DNA of 15,858 nt from Falciphora oryzae (Eukaryota > Ascomycota > Sordariomycetes > Magnaporthales > Magnaporthaceae), in the NCBI GenBank assembly GCA_000733355.1, contig JNVV01000032.1, positions 1-15,858 of the forward strand, written 5' to 3'. The notes below the pieces were generated by a model. The model was not told where the DNA came from. It saw only the letters and a list, made by a program, of their open reading frames with translations, and did no database searches. The stretch's first letter is position 1. Every line of letters starts with the position of its first letter. Shown here piece by piece: positions 9,197 through 15,858 of the stretch. A program made the position numbers and the translations under genes.

Positions 9197-9749
9197 GGCA
9201 CGAGCATTGGGAGGCTACGACAACTTCAGTGCCCCGATCGTGACCATCAAGGCTGGCACTCCTATTCTCCGCCGCGTGCGGAACAAGGCTGCAGTTGTCA
9301 TACCACCGCGACAGTCTGCGGCAATACCGGTTAAGTGTTTCCCTCTCCCCAAGGGACGTTCCTTCTCCATGGAACCTGAGCACCCAGCGGTACTCAATGC
9401 GGTCGTTGATTACGCCACCAAGCTGATCTGCATAGTTCACAACACGACAAACTCCCCAATGAAGATCCTCAGAAACACCCGTCTGGCTACCATAAAGGAG
9501 CACACGTATCAGATCCACCAAGTCATAGATTTCAAGACAGCCCTCAAGATCGTCACGGGCGTCACAGCTGTGGCCGCAGCCGCCACGGGCATCAACGTCA
9601 AGCTCGGCGCCGAGTACGAAACCTCGGCCCTGTCCAACTTCCTCTCCTCCGAAACCCCCGCCGAGACTTTGGCACCGGCCAGCAAGCCCGTGATCCCGAG
9701 ACGACTACCGTTGCCGGCACCGGCCTTGACGGCAAGGAGGAGACGGTGA
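9186..9749 (+). pseudogene. Pol-like polyprotein fragment, 3' part
   Basis: The frame is open from just after a TAG at 9183 to TGA at 9747-9749 and lacks a proper ATG at its head. It reads LGGYDNFSAPIVTIKAG, then AAVVIPPRQSAAIPVKCFPL, PKGRSFSMEPEHPAVLNAVV, LICIVHNTTNSPMKILRNTR and LATIKEHTYQIHQV. The pattern (PP-R/H-S-x-A-x-x-PV, then F-x-x-EPEH, then V-x-N-x-T-x-x-P-x-K-I-x-x-x-x-R-L) is what follows the protease in fungal gag-pol-like proteins. Near 9695 the better reading moves to another frame (ETTTVAGTGLDGKEETVTLS), so there is also an indel. With 6892-7514 it appears to be the second half of one protein split by about 1.7 kb. Confidence 0.5.
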
Positions 9750-10269
9750 CTTTGTCAGTGCAGTTAGACCATAAGTCTCACAAACCCGGAGGGTTAAACG
9801 GCCAAGCACTACCTGCGGGTAAATGCCGGAGCCAAAAGAACCCAAAGGCAGAGCGGGCGTGCCATTCAAAGTCACTCTCCGACCAGATCTACAACATGAC
9901 GCTTGGAGGAGCAGAGGCATGGAAGCCCAAGGCGCTAAAGAAGAAATCCGAAACGGGCAGCGAGCACGTCGCGCTGGGAGAACCCATGCTCAAAATTTGC
10001 CGGAGTCCTTGCCGAAGGTCCCCGAGAAACGCTCGAGCATCCGCGCCCCGGAGAAGGCGCCTTACATCCTGACCAAAGACAAGGTGCACATCTGGAACCT
10101 GTTAACCGCGCTACACCATTTGCATTCCCTTGCTTTGTGGTCTGGCGCACAGTTCATGGACAAGCTAAGAGTCGAGTGTGTATTTCGGACGCGTTCAGAC
10201 ACCAGTCTGAAGTACGCATCGAGACTCCACCCTTACCCTGTTGATGACGGCGTACAGTGTTACACTTTT
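9750..10269 (+). other. Degenerate coding-like region upstream of the ankyrin fragment
   Basis: A plus-strand frame is open from 9823 to the TAA at 10294 and is in phase with the ankyrin frame that follows. It includes ILTKDKVHIWNLLTALHHLH. It may be the N-terminal part of the ankyrin-repeat protein or unrelated debris. No domain is recognised. Confidence 0.25.
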
Positions 10270-10690
10270 CGCCCGTCACGACCGGCCCGGGGTTAAACCG
10301 CGCTGCACCTGATATGCCTCGAGCGGATTGCAGATCAAGATATGCTCGAGTGGTGCCAGACCCTCCTGGCTTGGGGCTCAGACCCTAAGGGCCGCGACAT
10401 TGGGGGCAACCCGCTCCTCCACGCCCTTGTCATCAATCCATACGCCTACCCGATCGGGGGACCGGATAGGAGCGATTTCGACGACGTACTGGACCTGCTG
10501 ATATCACGAGGCCCGGGCTCCGGATCTTGCGATGCCGTGAACGCGCGAAACGGCCGCGGCCGGACGGCTCCTCACGTTGCTTGCGAGAAGCACAGTAGCA
10601 TAGACGCGGCTTTCAAATGGTCCAGGGAGCTCCTGGACCGTGGGGCGGACCCGAACATGCCTTTACGTTGCAGTGATGGATCACCCGAGA
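10270..10690 (+). pseudogene. Ankyrin-repeat protein fragment with an in-frame stop
   Basis: Reading across the TAA at 10294 gives TALHLICLERIADQDMLEWC, then LLAWGSDPKGRDIGGNPLLH, a second repeat (VLDLLISRGPGSGSCDAVNA, RNGRGRTAPHVACEKHSS) and ELLDRGADPNM. These are ankyrin units: G-x-TALHLxC, LLxxGxDP and LLDRGADPN. The TAA stands where ankyrin consensus would allow Gln, Lys or Arg before TALH, so a CAA-to-TAA change is likely. The frame loses ankyrin character after about 10670 and meets the convergent transcription-factor remnant at 10720. Ankyrin proteins of this style are abundant and variable in fungal accessory DNA; the partner of this one is unknown. Confidence 0.65.
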
Positions 10691-10719
10691 AAAAAAAGGG
10701 CATGCCAAGACGAACACCT

Positions 10720-12222
10720 TCAACCCGACTCCAACTTGATCCCCCACCTCTCCATAGCCTCCAGCCCAAACATAAGCTCCGCTATGGCCCTGCAAAACTC
10801 GTCCACCTCGTCCGGCTTCGTATCGGCCAGGACGTCTCTGGCATCCACGAGCGCCCCGCCCCCCGGCGGCAGGCACTGGCGCCACGCAAACGCCGAGAGG
10901 GTTAGTGAAGGGCACGCGTGTACCTTGCTCGACACCGCCCCTGTGTATCGTCCTGTACACGGCCAGCGCGACGTTGCCGACGGTCCACGTCCGCCGCGCG
11001 CTCTCGGCGACGGCCCAGGAGCGCCATGCGACCTCGTCCCGCTCGATGGCGACGCTGCCGCTGGGCCCGCCGGTGCCGCGGGAGTTGCCGAGCCCCACGA
11101 GCGCGGGCGAGCTGCTGTCGAAGCCAAGCAGGGGCAGCATGGGGTTGGACGCCGCGGTGGCTGCAGCCGCGAGCAGGGCGTCGAGCCAGCGGGTTAGCGT
11201 GGGCACGAGGCGCTCGGCGTGGCGGGACAGGCAGATGTCGCCGCCGAAGAGGCCGAGGATGAGGTAGGACAGTAAGGCTTGGGCCTTGGCGAGACGGTCG
11301 AGGACCTCGCGGCTGTCGGAGAAGGCGTTGGCGGATGCGTCGTCGAGGCCGAGGCCCCAGGCGCTGTTGATGTCAACGCCGCCGCAGAAGCCGTCGGAGT
11401 AGATGTCCTCTTCGGTGCTGTCGTCGTCGTTGGCGGCGCGGGGTGGTGAACGGTCGGGGCCCGGCCGGAACGGAACAGCTGGATGATGCGCAGGTTGACG
11501 ATGCGGTTGGCCGTGTCCCTGTTGCGCGCGTTCCGAGCGTGGTAGAGCGCCAGGGTCGAGTAGGCGTCGGCGATGCACGTGGGCATGCGGTGGTTGTACA
11601 GGGTGGGGTGCACGAAGAGGTTGCCGCCCTTGGGGACCCAGTCGGACACGCACGACTTGAACTTGGCAATGGCGCGCTCGGTGAGCTCGTTCCGCCGGTG
11701 CGTGAGCATGTTGATCTGCTGCTGTCCAGGAACCAGGCGCATTTCTGGGCTAGGGCGGTGGCAGGGTCGGTGTCTGCACTGCCAAATGGTGTAATGTCGG
11801 CTGGTTCGCCGATGGCGGTTAGGCTTGATGCCGCCGGCAGTCATGGCTGGGTGTCTCGTGGCGACCGGGAGGATCCCGAGCTGTTTGATGGGTTCTGTGC
11901 GCTTATCCACGACTGGCCCTCTGAGGGATGCTGAAGCGCCGGAGTCTTCGAGAGTATTGGTCGCAGGATACGGCGCGTGCTTGTCCGGCCTGTCGGACGG
12001 ATGGCTCTTCTTCGGGACAGCGGCCCAAGCGGACTCGTACTCCCGCACGACGTGAAAGACGATCCCCCTCGCCCACGGATAGACGCATGGCACGTCCCTG
12101 GAGGCGCAGCGGTGGCATGCGGGCCTCTCCTTGCCGCACTTGCGCTTGGCCTTGGCGCACGCGTCTCGTTCATCTGGGATACTCTTCCTTGTCGCTAGGG
12201 AGGCCGTCCTACCGCGGAACAT
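10720..12222 (-). pseudogene. Zn2Cys6 fungal transcription factor, frameshifted and lacking the first zinc ligand
   Basis: ATG at 12222; the N-terminus carries ACAKAKRKCGKERPACHRCA and VPCVYP. The Cys spacing fits the binuclear cluster C-x6-C-x6-C-x2-C-x6-C from residues 22 to 46, but the first ligand expected three residues before Cys22 is Arg19 (CGA). The middle reads FKSCVSDWVPKGGNLFVHPT and ADAYSTLALYHARN, typical of this class of C6 regulators. About 11450-11480 the reading jumps to EEDIYSDGFCGG and RTWTVGNVALAVYRTIHRGG, and about 10890-10909 it jumps again to DARDVLADTKPDEVDEFCRA and MFGLEAMERWGIKLESG, ending at TGA 10720-10722. At least two indels plus the lost Cys make a functional activator unlikely unless the assembly is wrong here. 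It is divergent from the SDR gene, a common regulator-enzyme layout. Confidence 0.8.
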
Positions 12223-12744
12223 TCTCAGCCATTCTGGCAGCTGGCGAGGGGTTGAATCCGTGGAAATGCTGAGTCAGCGGCGTGTCGACGCAGTGTCGTC
12301 TCGATGATCTACGGCGCGGTTTGTCAGATGCGGAAACCGGCGGAGACCCTGGTCGCCGGCTGCAGCCCGCGGCCAAAGACGTGAGATGCGGAGGTGCCGG
12401 AACGGGCAGGTTAGCTGCGGGATGCTGGGGGCTGCGGAAACCCCTGCACGAGCTGCGGAAAAGCTGTCTCGATCCGGCCTAGCGCCCGCAGCTCGGGACT
12501 AGCACATGAGCCGCCCGCGCCATAGAAGCGAGGATGCTATCGCGCGCCATAAAAGCGATGATGCTATCGCCAAAATCAGAAAGCAGAGTCCGCAACAAAA
12601 CATCGTCGCGGGACGCCTACGGTGCGCCTAGCTCGTAACTCCACAACCGCTGACTCCGCTGTGGCCATGCGAATAACGTTTGTCAGGAAAATGTTGCTTG
12701 GAAATCCGACTGGATCTTTACGAGGTGTGACCTCTGGACTAGCC
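12223..12744. other. Divergent intergenic region between the Zn2Cys6 and SDR remnants
   Basis: About 520 bp without coding signal up to the SDR TATA box. It contains several CGG triplets within repeated GCTGCGG and ATGCGG words (about 12325-12460), the half-site type bound by Zn2Cys6 proteins, and a 27-bp tandem duplication. Whether these are operators is inference. Confidence 0.4.
12516..12569. repeat. 27-bp tandem duplication in the SDR promoter region
   Basis: Two adjacent 27-bp units, 12516-12542 and 12543-12569, each beginning CGCGCCATA and ending GATGCTATCG, differ at only two positions. They lie about 175-230 bp upstream of the SDR TATA box. Confidence 0.85.
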
Positions 12745-12752
12745 TATATAAG
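12745..12752 (+). promoter_or_regulatory. TATA box of the SDR gene (TATATAAG)
   Basis: TATATAAG is followed by a C/T-rich, ATG-free leader of about 135 bp ending at the GTG/ATG region of the SDR frame. This is the normal layout of a fungal core promoter. Confidence 0.55.
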
Positions 12753-12885
12753 TGCGCTGCGATCTCGAGATATCAGACATTAATTTCCATCAGCTCACCA
12801 TTCCATCTCCAATCGCCTCTGCTTCACTAAACACCTTTGGCTCGTCGCTGTCAATACCCTTCGTCCATCACCCTCCTAGCAAATC

Positions 12886-13924
12886 GTGTCCGAACCCACG
12901 CTCGACATGGACCTTAAGGTCGTCCGAAAGATTATCGAGGAGACGCTGAACACCGATGTCACCAAGACTGTCCACTCAACCGTCTATCCGGCCATCTCGC
13001 CTCTGCGCCAGGAGCTTAGCCAGGCCGGGAAGACTCCTGATCACCGGTGGCGGCACCGGTGTCGGCCTGGCCATGAGCAAGGCGTTTGTGGCCGCCAAGG
13101 CCGCCCGCCTCGTGATTGTCGGCCGCTGGGACGACGTGCTTGCTTCGGCCCGTGAAACTCTCTAACAGGAAGCCGTCAAGCTGTCGTCCCCAACTGTTAT
13201 CGTTACCAAGCGCTGCGACGTGACAGCCGAAGATGACGTTGAGCGGATCTGGTCTGACCCTGACGTCGGCCTCATTCACGTTCTCGTTTTGAATGCGGCG
13301 AGGTTCCAGACGACCCCTGCCTCCATAATCAAGCTTGGTTACAAGGACAAAGGACCGCTTCACTTTGCCCAAAGGTTCTCCGAGCAGGTCTCGCCTGATG
13401 GAAAGTCTTTCCCGAAGGTATGCCCGATTTCTTTCCTTTTTTGCACATTGATGGTGGCTACTGACCCATTTTAATATTTGCCCCCGCACCAGATTTTGAT
13501 CAACGTCTCAACCGCCGCCATCCACATGTTCGAAAAATCCGCCTACTCCTTCACTGCCAGCCTGCCGTCCTACGGCCTGACCAAGAACGCCGGCACCATG
13601 GCGCTGCAGGTGGTGGCGGAAGATTCGGGCCCGGACCAGCTGCGGATCGTGAGCTTCCCCCCGGGCGTCCTCCACAGCCAGGTCTGGCAGGACGACTCTA
13701 AAATGGGGCTCGAGGACCTGCCGTTCGACAACTTAGATCTCCCCGGCTCCTTTGCCGTCTGGCTCGCCTCGCCCGAGGCCCGCTTCCTGCATGGGCGCTT
13801 CGTTTGGGCGTCCTGGGACGTGGAGGAGCTCGCGACCGGGGACGTCAGGAAGCGCCTGGAAGAGGACTATGACTTCCTCAAGGTTGGTGTCATTGGAATC
13901 AGGGGTAACAAGCTGGCCAATTGA
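12886..13924 (+). pseudogene. Short-chain dehydrogenase/reductase (SDR), disrupted
   Basis: Two exons, 12886-13417 and 13493-13924. The N-terminus reads SEPTLDMDLKVVRKIIEETL, then VHSTVYPAISP; the first codon that would fit is GTG at 12886, and the first in-frame ATG is 12907. At about 13031-13038 the reading shifts (two bases missing or one extra) to the Rossmann stretch LLITGGGTGVGLAMSKAF with TGxxxGxG. A TAA at 13163 stands where Gln fits (ETL-stop-QEAV). Then come VIVTKRCDV, LVLNAARF, the catalytic Ser in INVSTAAIH, and Tyr-x3-Lys in SYGLTKNAG (Tyr codon 13571, Lys 13583). Between LGYKD and KGPLHFAQRF about ten residues that carry the conserved Asn of classical SDRs appear deleted in frame. 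The C-terminus (FVWASWDVEELATGD) is intact to TGA 13924. It would have been an NAD(P)-dependent oxidoreductase of unknown substrate; now almost certainly inactive. Confidence 0.85.
13418..13492 (+). other. Intron of the SDR pseudogene (75 nt, phase 0)
   Basis: The donor is AAG|GTATGC, the branch-like motif is CTACTGAC, and the acceptor is CACCAG|ATT. It joins FPK to ILINVS in the same frame, so splicing signals remain intact while the coding sequence has decayed. Confidence 0.85.
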
Positions 13925-14137
13925 GGACAGAAGAGGCAGGGATGGGACGTTGGTTGTCTCGTCTAGACAATCAGGTACCGCATCGCGTGCAGGGCGTGTT
14001 TGTCAGGCACGGAGGCAATTTTTGGTTGACATGCAGGGGTAGAGGGTCCGTGGTCGCCTGGATATGGAAAAGTTTACTCAAGTCAAAGTCTTGGCTGCTG
14101 CTGGAAGTGGCATTTTCGATGCTGGTTGGCATGCAAA

Positions 14138-14143
14138 AATAAA
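14138..14143 (+). terminator. Candidate polyadenylation signal AATAAA for the SDR transcript
   Basis: AATAAA lies 214 nt after the SDR stop codon, in an A-rich patch. Fungal poly(A) signals are loose, so this is only a candidate. Confidence 0.3.
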
Positions 14144-14222
14144 AACCCCAGTTGCGTACCCACCCAAACGCCAAGCCATGCATTGACCTCTTCCAAGTCG
14201 CTTCCCAGGGCCAGGGTTCGGA

Positions 14223-14357
14223 ATTTAGTCATTAGTCATTAGTCATAGTCATGACTATTTTAGTCTAGTCAGTTTTAGTCAACGGTGTGACTAACTAATG
14301 ACTAACTAAATTTTTTTTTGACTAACTAAAGTGACTAAAATAGTTATTTTTTAGTCA
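14223..14357. repeat. Cluster of TTAGTCA/TGACTAA heptamers
   Basis: TTAGTCA occurs at 14225, 14232, 14239, 14275 and 14351; its complement TGACTAA occurs at 14288, 14299, 14319 and 14332, with a central palindrome TAGTCATGACTA at 14246-14257. The first three copies are direct 7-bp tandem repeats. The left half reads mainly TTAGTC and the right half mainly GACTAA, so the stretch can fold back on itself. The heptamer equals an AP-1/Yap1-type bZIP site, but it could equally be a transposon subterminal repeat. Confidence 0.75.
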
Positions 14358-14426
14358 TTTTTACATAATTTCGTACAATTTTTGCATATTTTATACAACC
14401 TGGTTTTTTATCATTTTATATAAAAA

Positions 14427-14462
14427 ACTAATAAAAATACTAATAAAAATGCTAATAAAATA
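14427..14462. repeat. Three 12-bp AT-rich tandem repeats
   Basis: ACTAATAAAAAT occurs twice and is followed by GCTAATAAAATA, three consecutive 12-bp units in an extremely AT-rich segment just left of the foldback element. Confidence 0.75.
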
Positions 14463-14480
14463 AATATAATTTTTTTATTT

Positions 14481-15202
14481 TAACGTGGTTCACAAGCGAG
14501 CCGCGCACACAAGCGAGTCGCGCACTTCAAAATCCCATACTAAACGCAATTTTCGACATCCTTGCTAACTCGACCAATTTTGATCCAAATTCGATGCAAT
14601 TTTGTATATAACGTTTCAACTATATACCTGATTTTATGTAATTATCTTTAATTTTATAACCCTAACCCGGGTAAGATATTGAAAATACAGGAGTTAAATT
14701 AGCGAATTTCTTAATATCTCACCCGGGTTAGGGTTATAAAATTGAAGATAATTATATAAAATCAGGTATATAATTGAAACGTTATGTACAAAATTGCATC
14801 GAATTTGGATCAAAATTGGTCGAGTTAGCAAGGATGTCGAAAATTGCGTTTAGTATGGGATTTTTGTCACACGGAAGAACCTGTGGACTCACCTAATCGG
14901 CCCCACAGAAGGTCCGGGAACCGGTATAGGTGCCCAACGGCCCCGAGGCCCAAAGGCCGAAGGTCGGAGGGGCAGTGTGAATCATGTACTCAATACTTCG
15001 CACGGATCACAGGGTGGTTTATATAAACCCTGCCATCTCCTATGTCCTCCATGAGAGATTCCTTCTTCCTCAAGCATCTCTTGAGCCCATAGAAAGATTA
15101 TCTGCAATATAGAGATCCTTCTCCAAGCCGTCTTTGACCCCTTGTTACAATTTTAAAGTGCGCGACTCGCTTGTGTGCGCGGCTCGCTTGTGAACCACGT
15201 TA
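14481..15202. mobile_element. Foldback (inverted-repeat) element with 200-bp arms, interrupted by a solo LTR
   Basis: The left arm 14481-14680 is the reverse complement of 14713-14864 plus 15155-15202, a total of 200 bp on each side, around a 32-bp loop (14681-14712). I count six mismatches, about 97% identity. The outer end (TAACGTGGTTCAC...) holds two 17-bp direct repeats of CACAAGCGAGYCGCGCA. There is no ORF, so it would be a non-autonomous foldback/MITE-like element of about 432 bp. Flanks are AT-rich and no convincing target duplication was found. Removing the LTR and one copy of its duplication restores arm symmetry exactly. Confidence 0.9.
14865..15149. mobile_element. Solo LTR, 285 bp, with 5-bp target duplication ATTTT
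   Basis: It begins TGTCAC and ends GTTACA (short TG...CA inverted termini) and is flanked by ATTTT at 14860-14864 and at 15150-15154. It contains a TATA motif inside the palindrome GGTTTATATAAACC at 15016-15029, as expected for a U3/R promoter. No internal retrotransposon sequence adjoins, so it is a solo LTR left by recombination between two LTRs. It sits in the right arm of the foldback element, which it therefore postdates. Size and TSD suit Ty1/copia or Ty3/gypsy; the family is unknown. Confidence 0.88.
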
Positions 15203-15600
15203 TAAATAAATAAATACTATTTTAATATATAAATTAATTTATTTCGTTCTCCGAATCGCTATTTTCACTAAACGACTTTTCGTTTTGTTGGAATTCTTTC
15301 TGCCAAACTAATAAATCGGCTATATTCCAGCTTTTTAATAGTGATAAAGGTTAATATAAACGATAAGGGTGGAATAATAAAGATATAGATGTGGTGGTAG
15401 GGTGGAATGTAGGTGTTTTTTGCGTTGCTAATAGACTGGAATGGACAATCGGCAATAAGGTGGGAAATATAGCATTTATTTATATTAAAGCTTTAATTTC
15501 TAGAAATTTCCACGTATTATAAGTAAAAAATCGTATTTATAAGCAACTTGCGTAATTTAAATTTAATTTGTAATATAATTTAATGCGTAGAACTAAAAAG
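15203..15600. other. AT-rich DNA, no gene seen
   Basis: About 400 bp of AT-rich sequence with stops in all frames between the foldback element and the minisatellite. Composition is unlike the GC-rich left part of the window. Confidence 0.6.
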
Positions 15601-15610
15601 AATCGCGTAG

Positions 15611-15858
15611 AAATTGCTAGAAATTGCTAGAAATTGCTAGAAATTGCTAGAAATTGCTAGAAATTGCTAGAAATTGCTAGAAATTGCTAGAAATTGCTAG
15701 AAATTGCTAGAAATTGCTAGAAATTGCTAGAAATTGCTAGAAATTGCTAGAAATTGCTAGAAATTGCTAGAAATTGCTAGAAATTGCTAGAAATTGCTAG
15801 AAATTGCTAGAAATTGCTAGAAATTGCTAGAAATTGCTAGAAATTGCTAGAAATTGCT
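15611..15858. repeat. 10-bp minisatellite (AAATTGCTAG)n, reaches the window edge
   Basis: There are 24 perfect copies plus 8 bases to the last position, so the true array is longer. A degenerate unit (AATCGCGTAG) precedes it at 15601-15610. Every unit contains TAG and the period is not a multiple of three, so it is closed in all three plus frames. The 10-bp spacing of AAATT tracts is close to the DNA helical repeat. Confidence 0.97.

Noticed and set aside
9045..9521. 158-codon minus-strand open frame
   Set aside because: It is antisense to the Myb/SANT end and the pol-like fragment, both of which have better protein features.
11443..11934. 163-codon plus-strand open frame rich in Val/Gly/Arg
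   Set aside because: It is the antisense of the Zn2Cys6 remnant in GC-rich DNA.
14844..15026. 60-codon open frame across the foldback/LTR junction
   Set aside because: It spans an insertion boundary proven by the ATTTT duplication, so it cannot be an old gene.
15611..15858. CRISPR-like array
   Set aside because: The units are contiguous 10-bp tandem copies with no spacers.

Overview
The window looks like nuclear DNA of a filamentous ascomycete, most likely a Sordariomycete. The reasons are short spliceosomal introns with GTAWGN donors, CTRAC-type branch sites and CAG acceptors, a Con7-type C2H2 regulator, fungal Zn2Cys6, Myb/SANT-like and ankyrin coding remnants, and nonsense mutations that fit CpA-to-TpA change (the RIP signature). 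Placement below class level, for example near Magnaporthales, is inference only.

Layout. (1) 1-213, minus: 5' end of a FAR1-type DNA-binding protein, probably a Mutator-like (MULE/Hop-type) transposase, cut by the window edge. (2) 214-1980: no gene seen, two strong small hairpins. (3) 2498-4331, minus: one intact three-exon gene, a CON7-like C2H2 transcription factor with a CAG/polyglutamine tract. (4) About 4332-6597: a 2.3-kb stretch without a supportable gene, presumably promoter and leader of the CON7-like gene. (5) 6598-10690: a graveyard with a small minus-strand ORF, two separated pieces of a retropepsin/pol-like protein, a Myb/SANT-like DNA-binding gene between them with three in-frame stops, and an ankyrin-repeat fragment. 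(6) 10720-13924: a Zn2Cys6 transcription factor (minus) and a short-chain dehydrogenase/reductase (plus), divergently arranged and both broken. (7) 14220-15858: a sharp change to AT-rich repeat DNA, with a cluster of TTAGTCA/TGACTAA heptamers, a foldback element with 200-bp arms, a 285-bp solo LTR with 5-bp target duplication inside one arm, and a 10-bp minisatellite running off the right end.

Only the CON7-like gene appears functional. The regulator and oxidoreductase resemble a dead metabolic pair. The most striking structure is the nested right-hand end: the LTR interrupts the foldback, and five of the six differences between the foldback arms are CpA/TpG-to-TpA type. I see no CRISPR, tRNA or rRNA.
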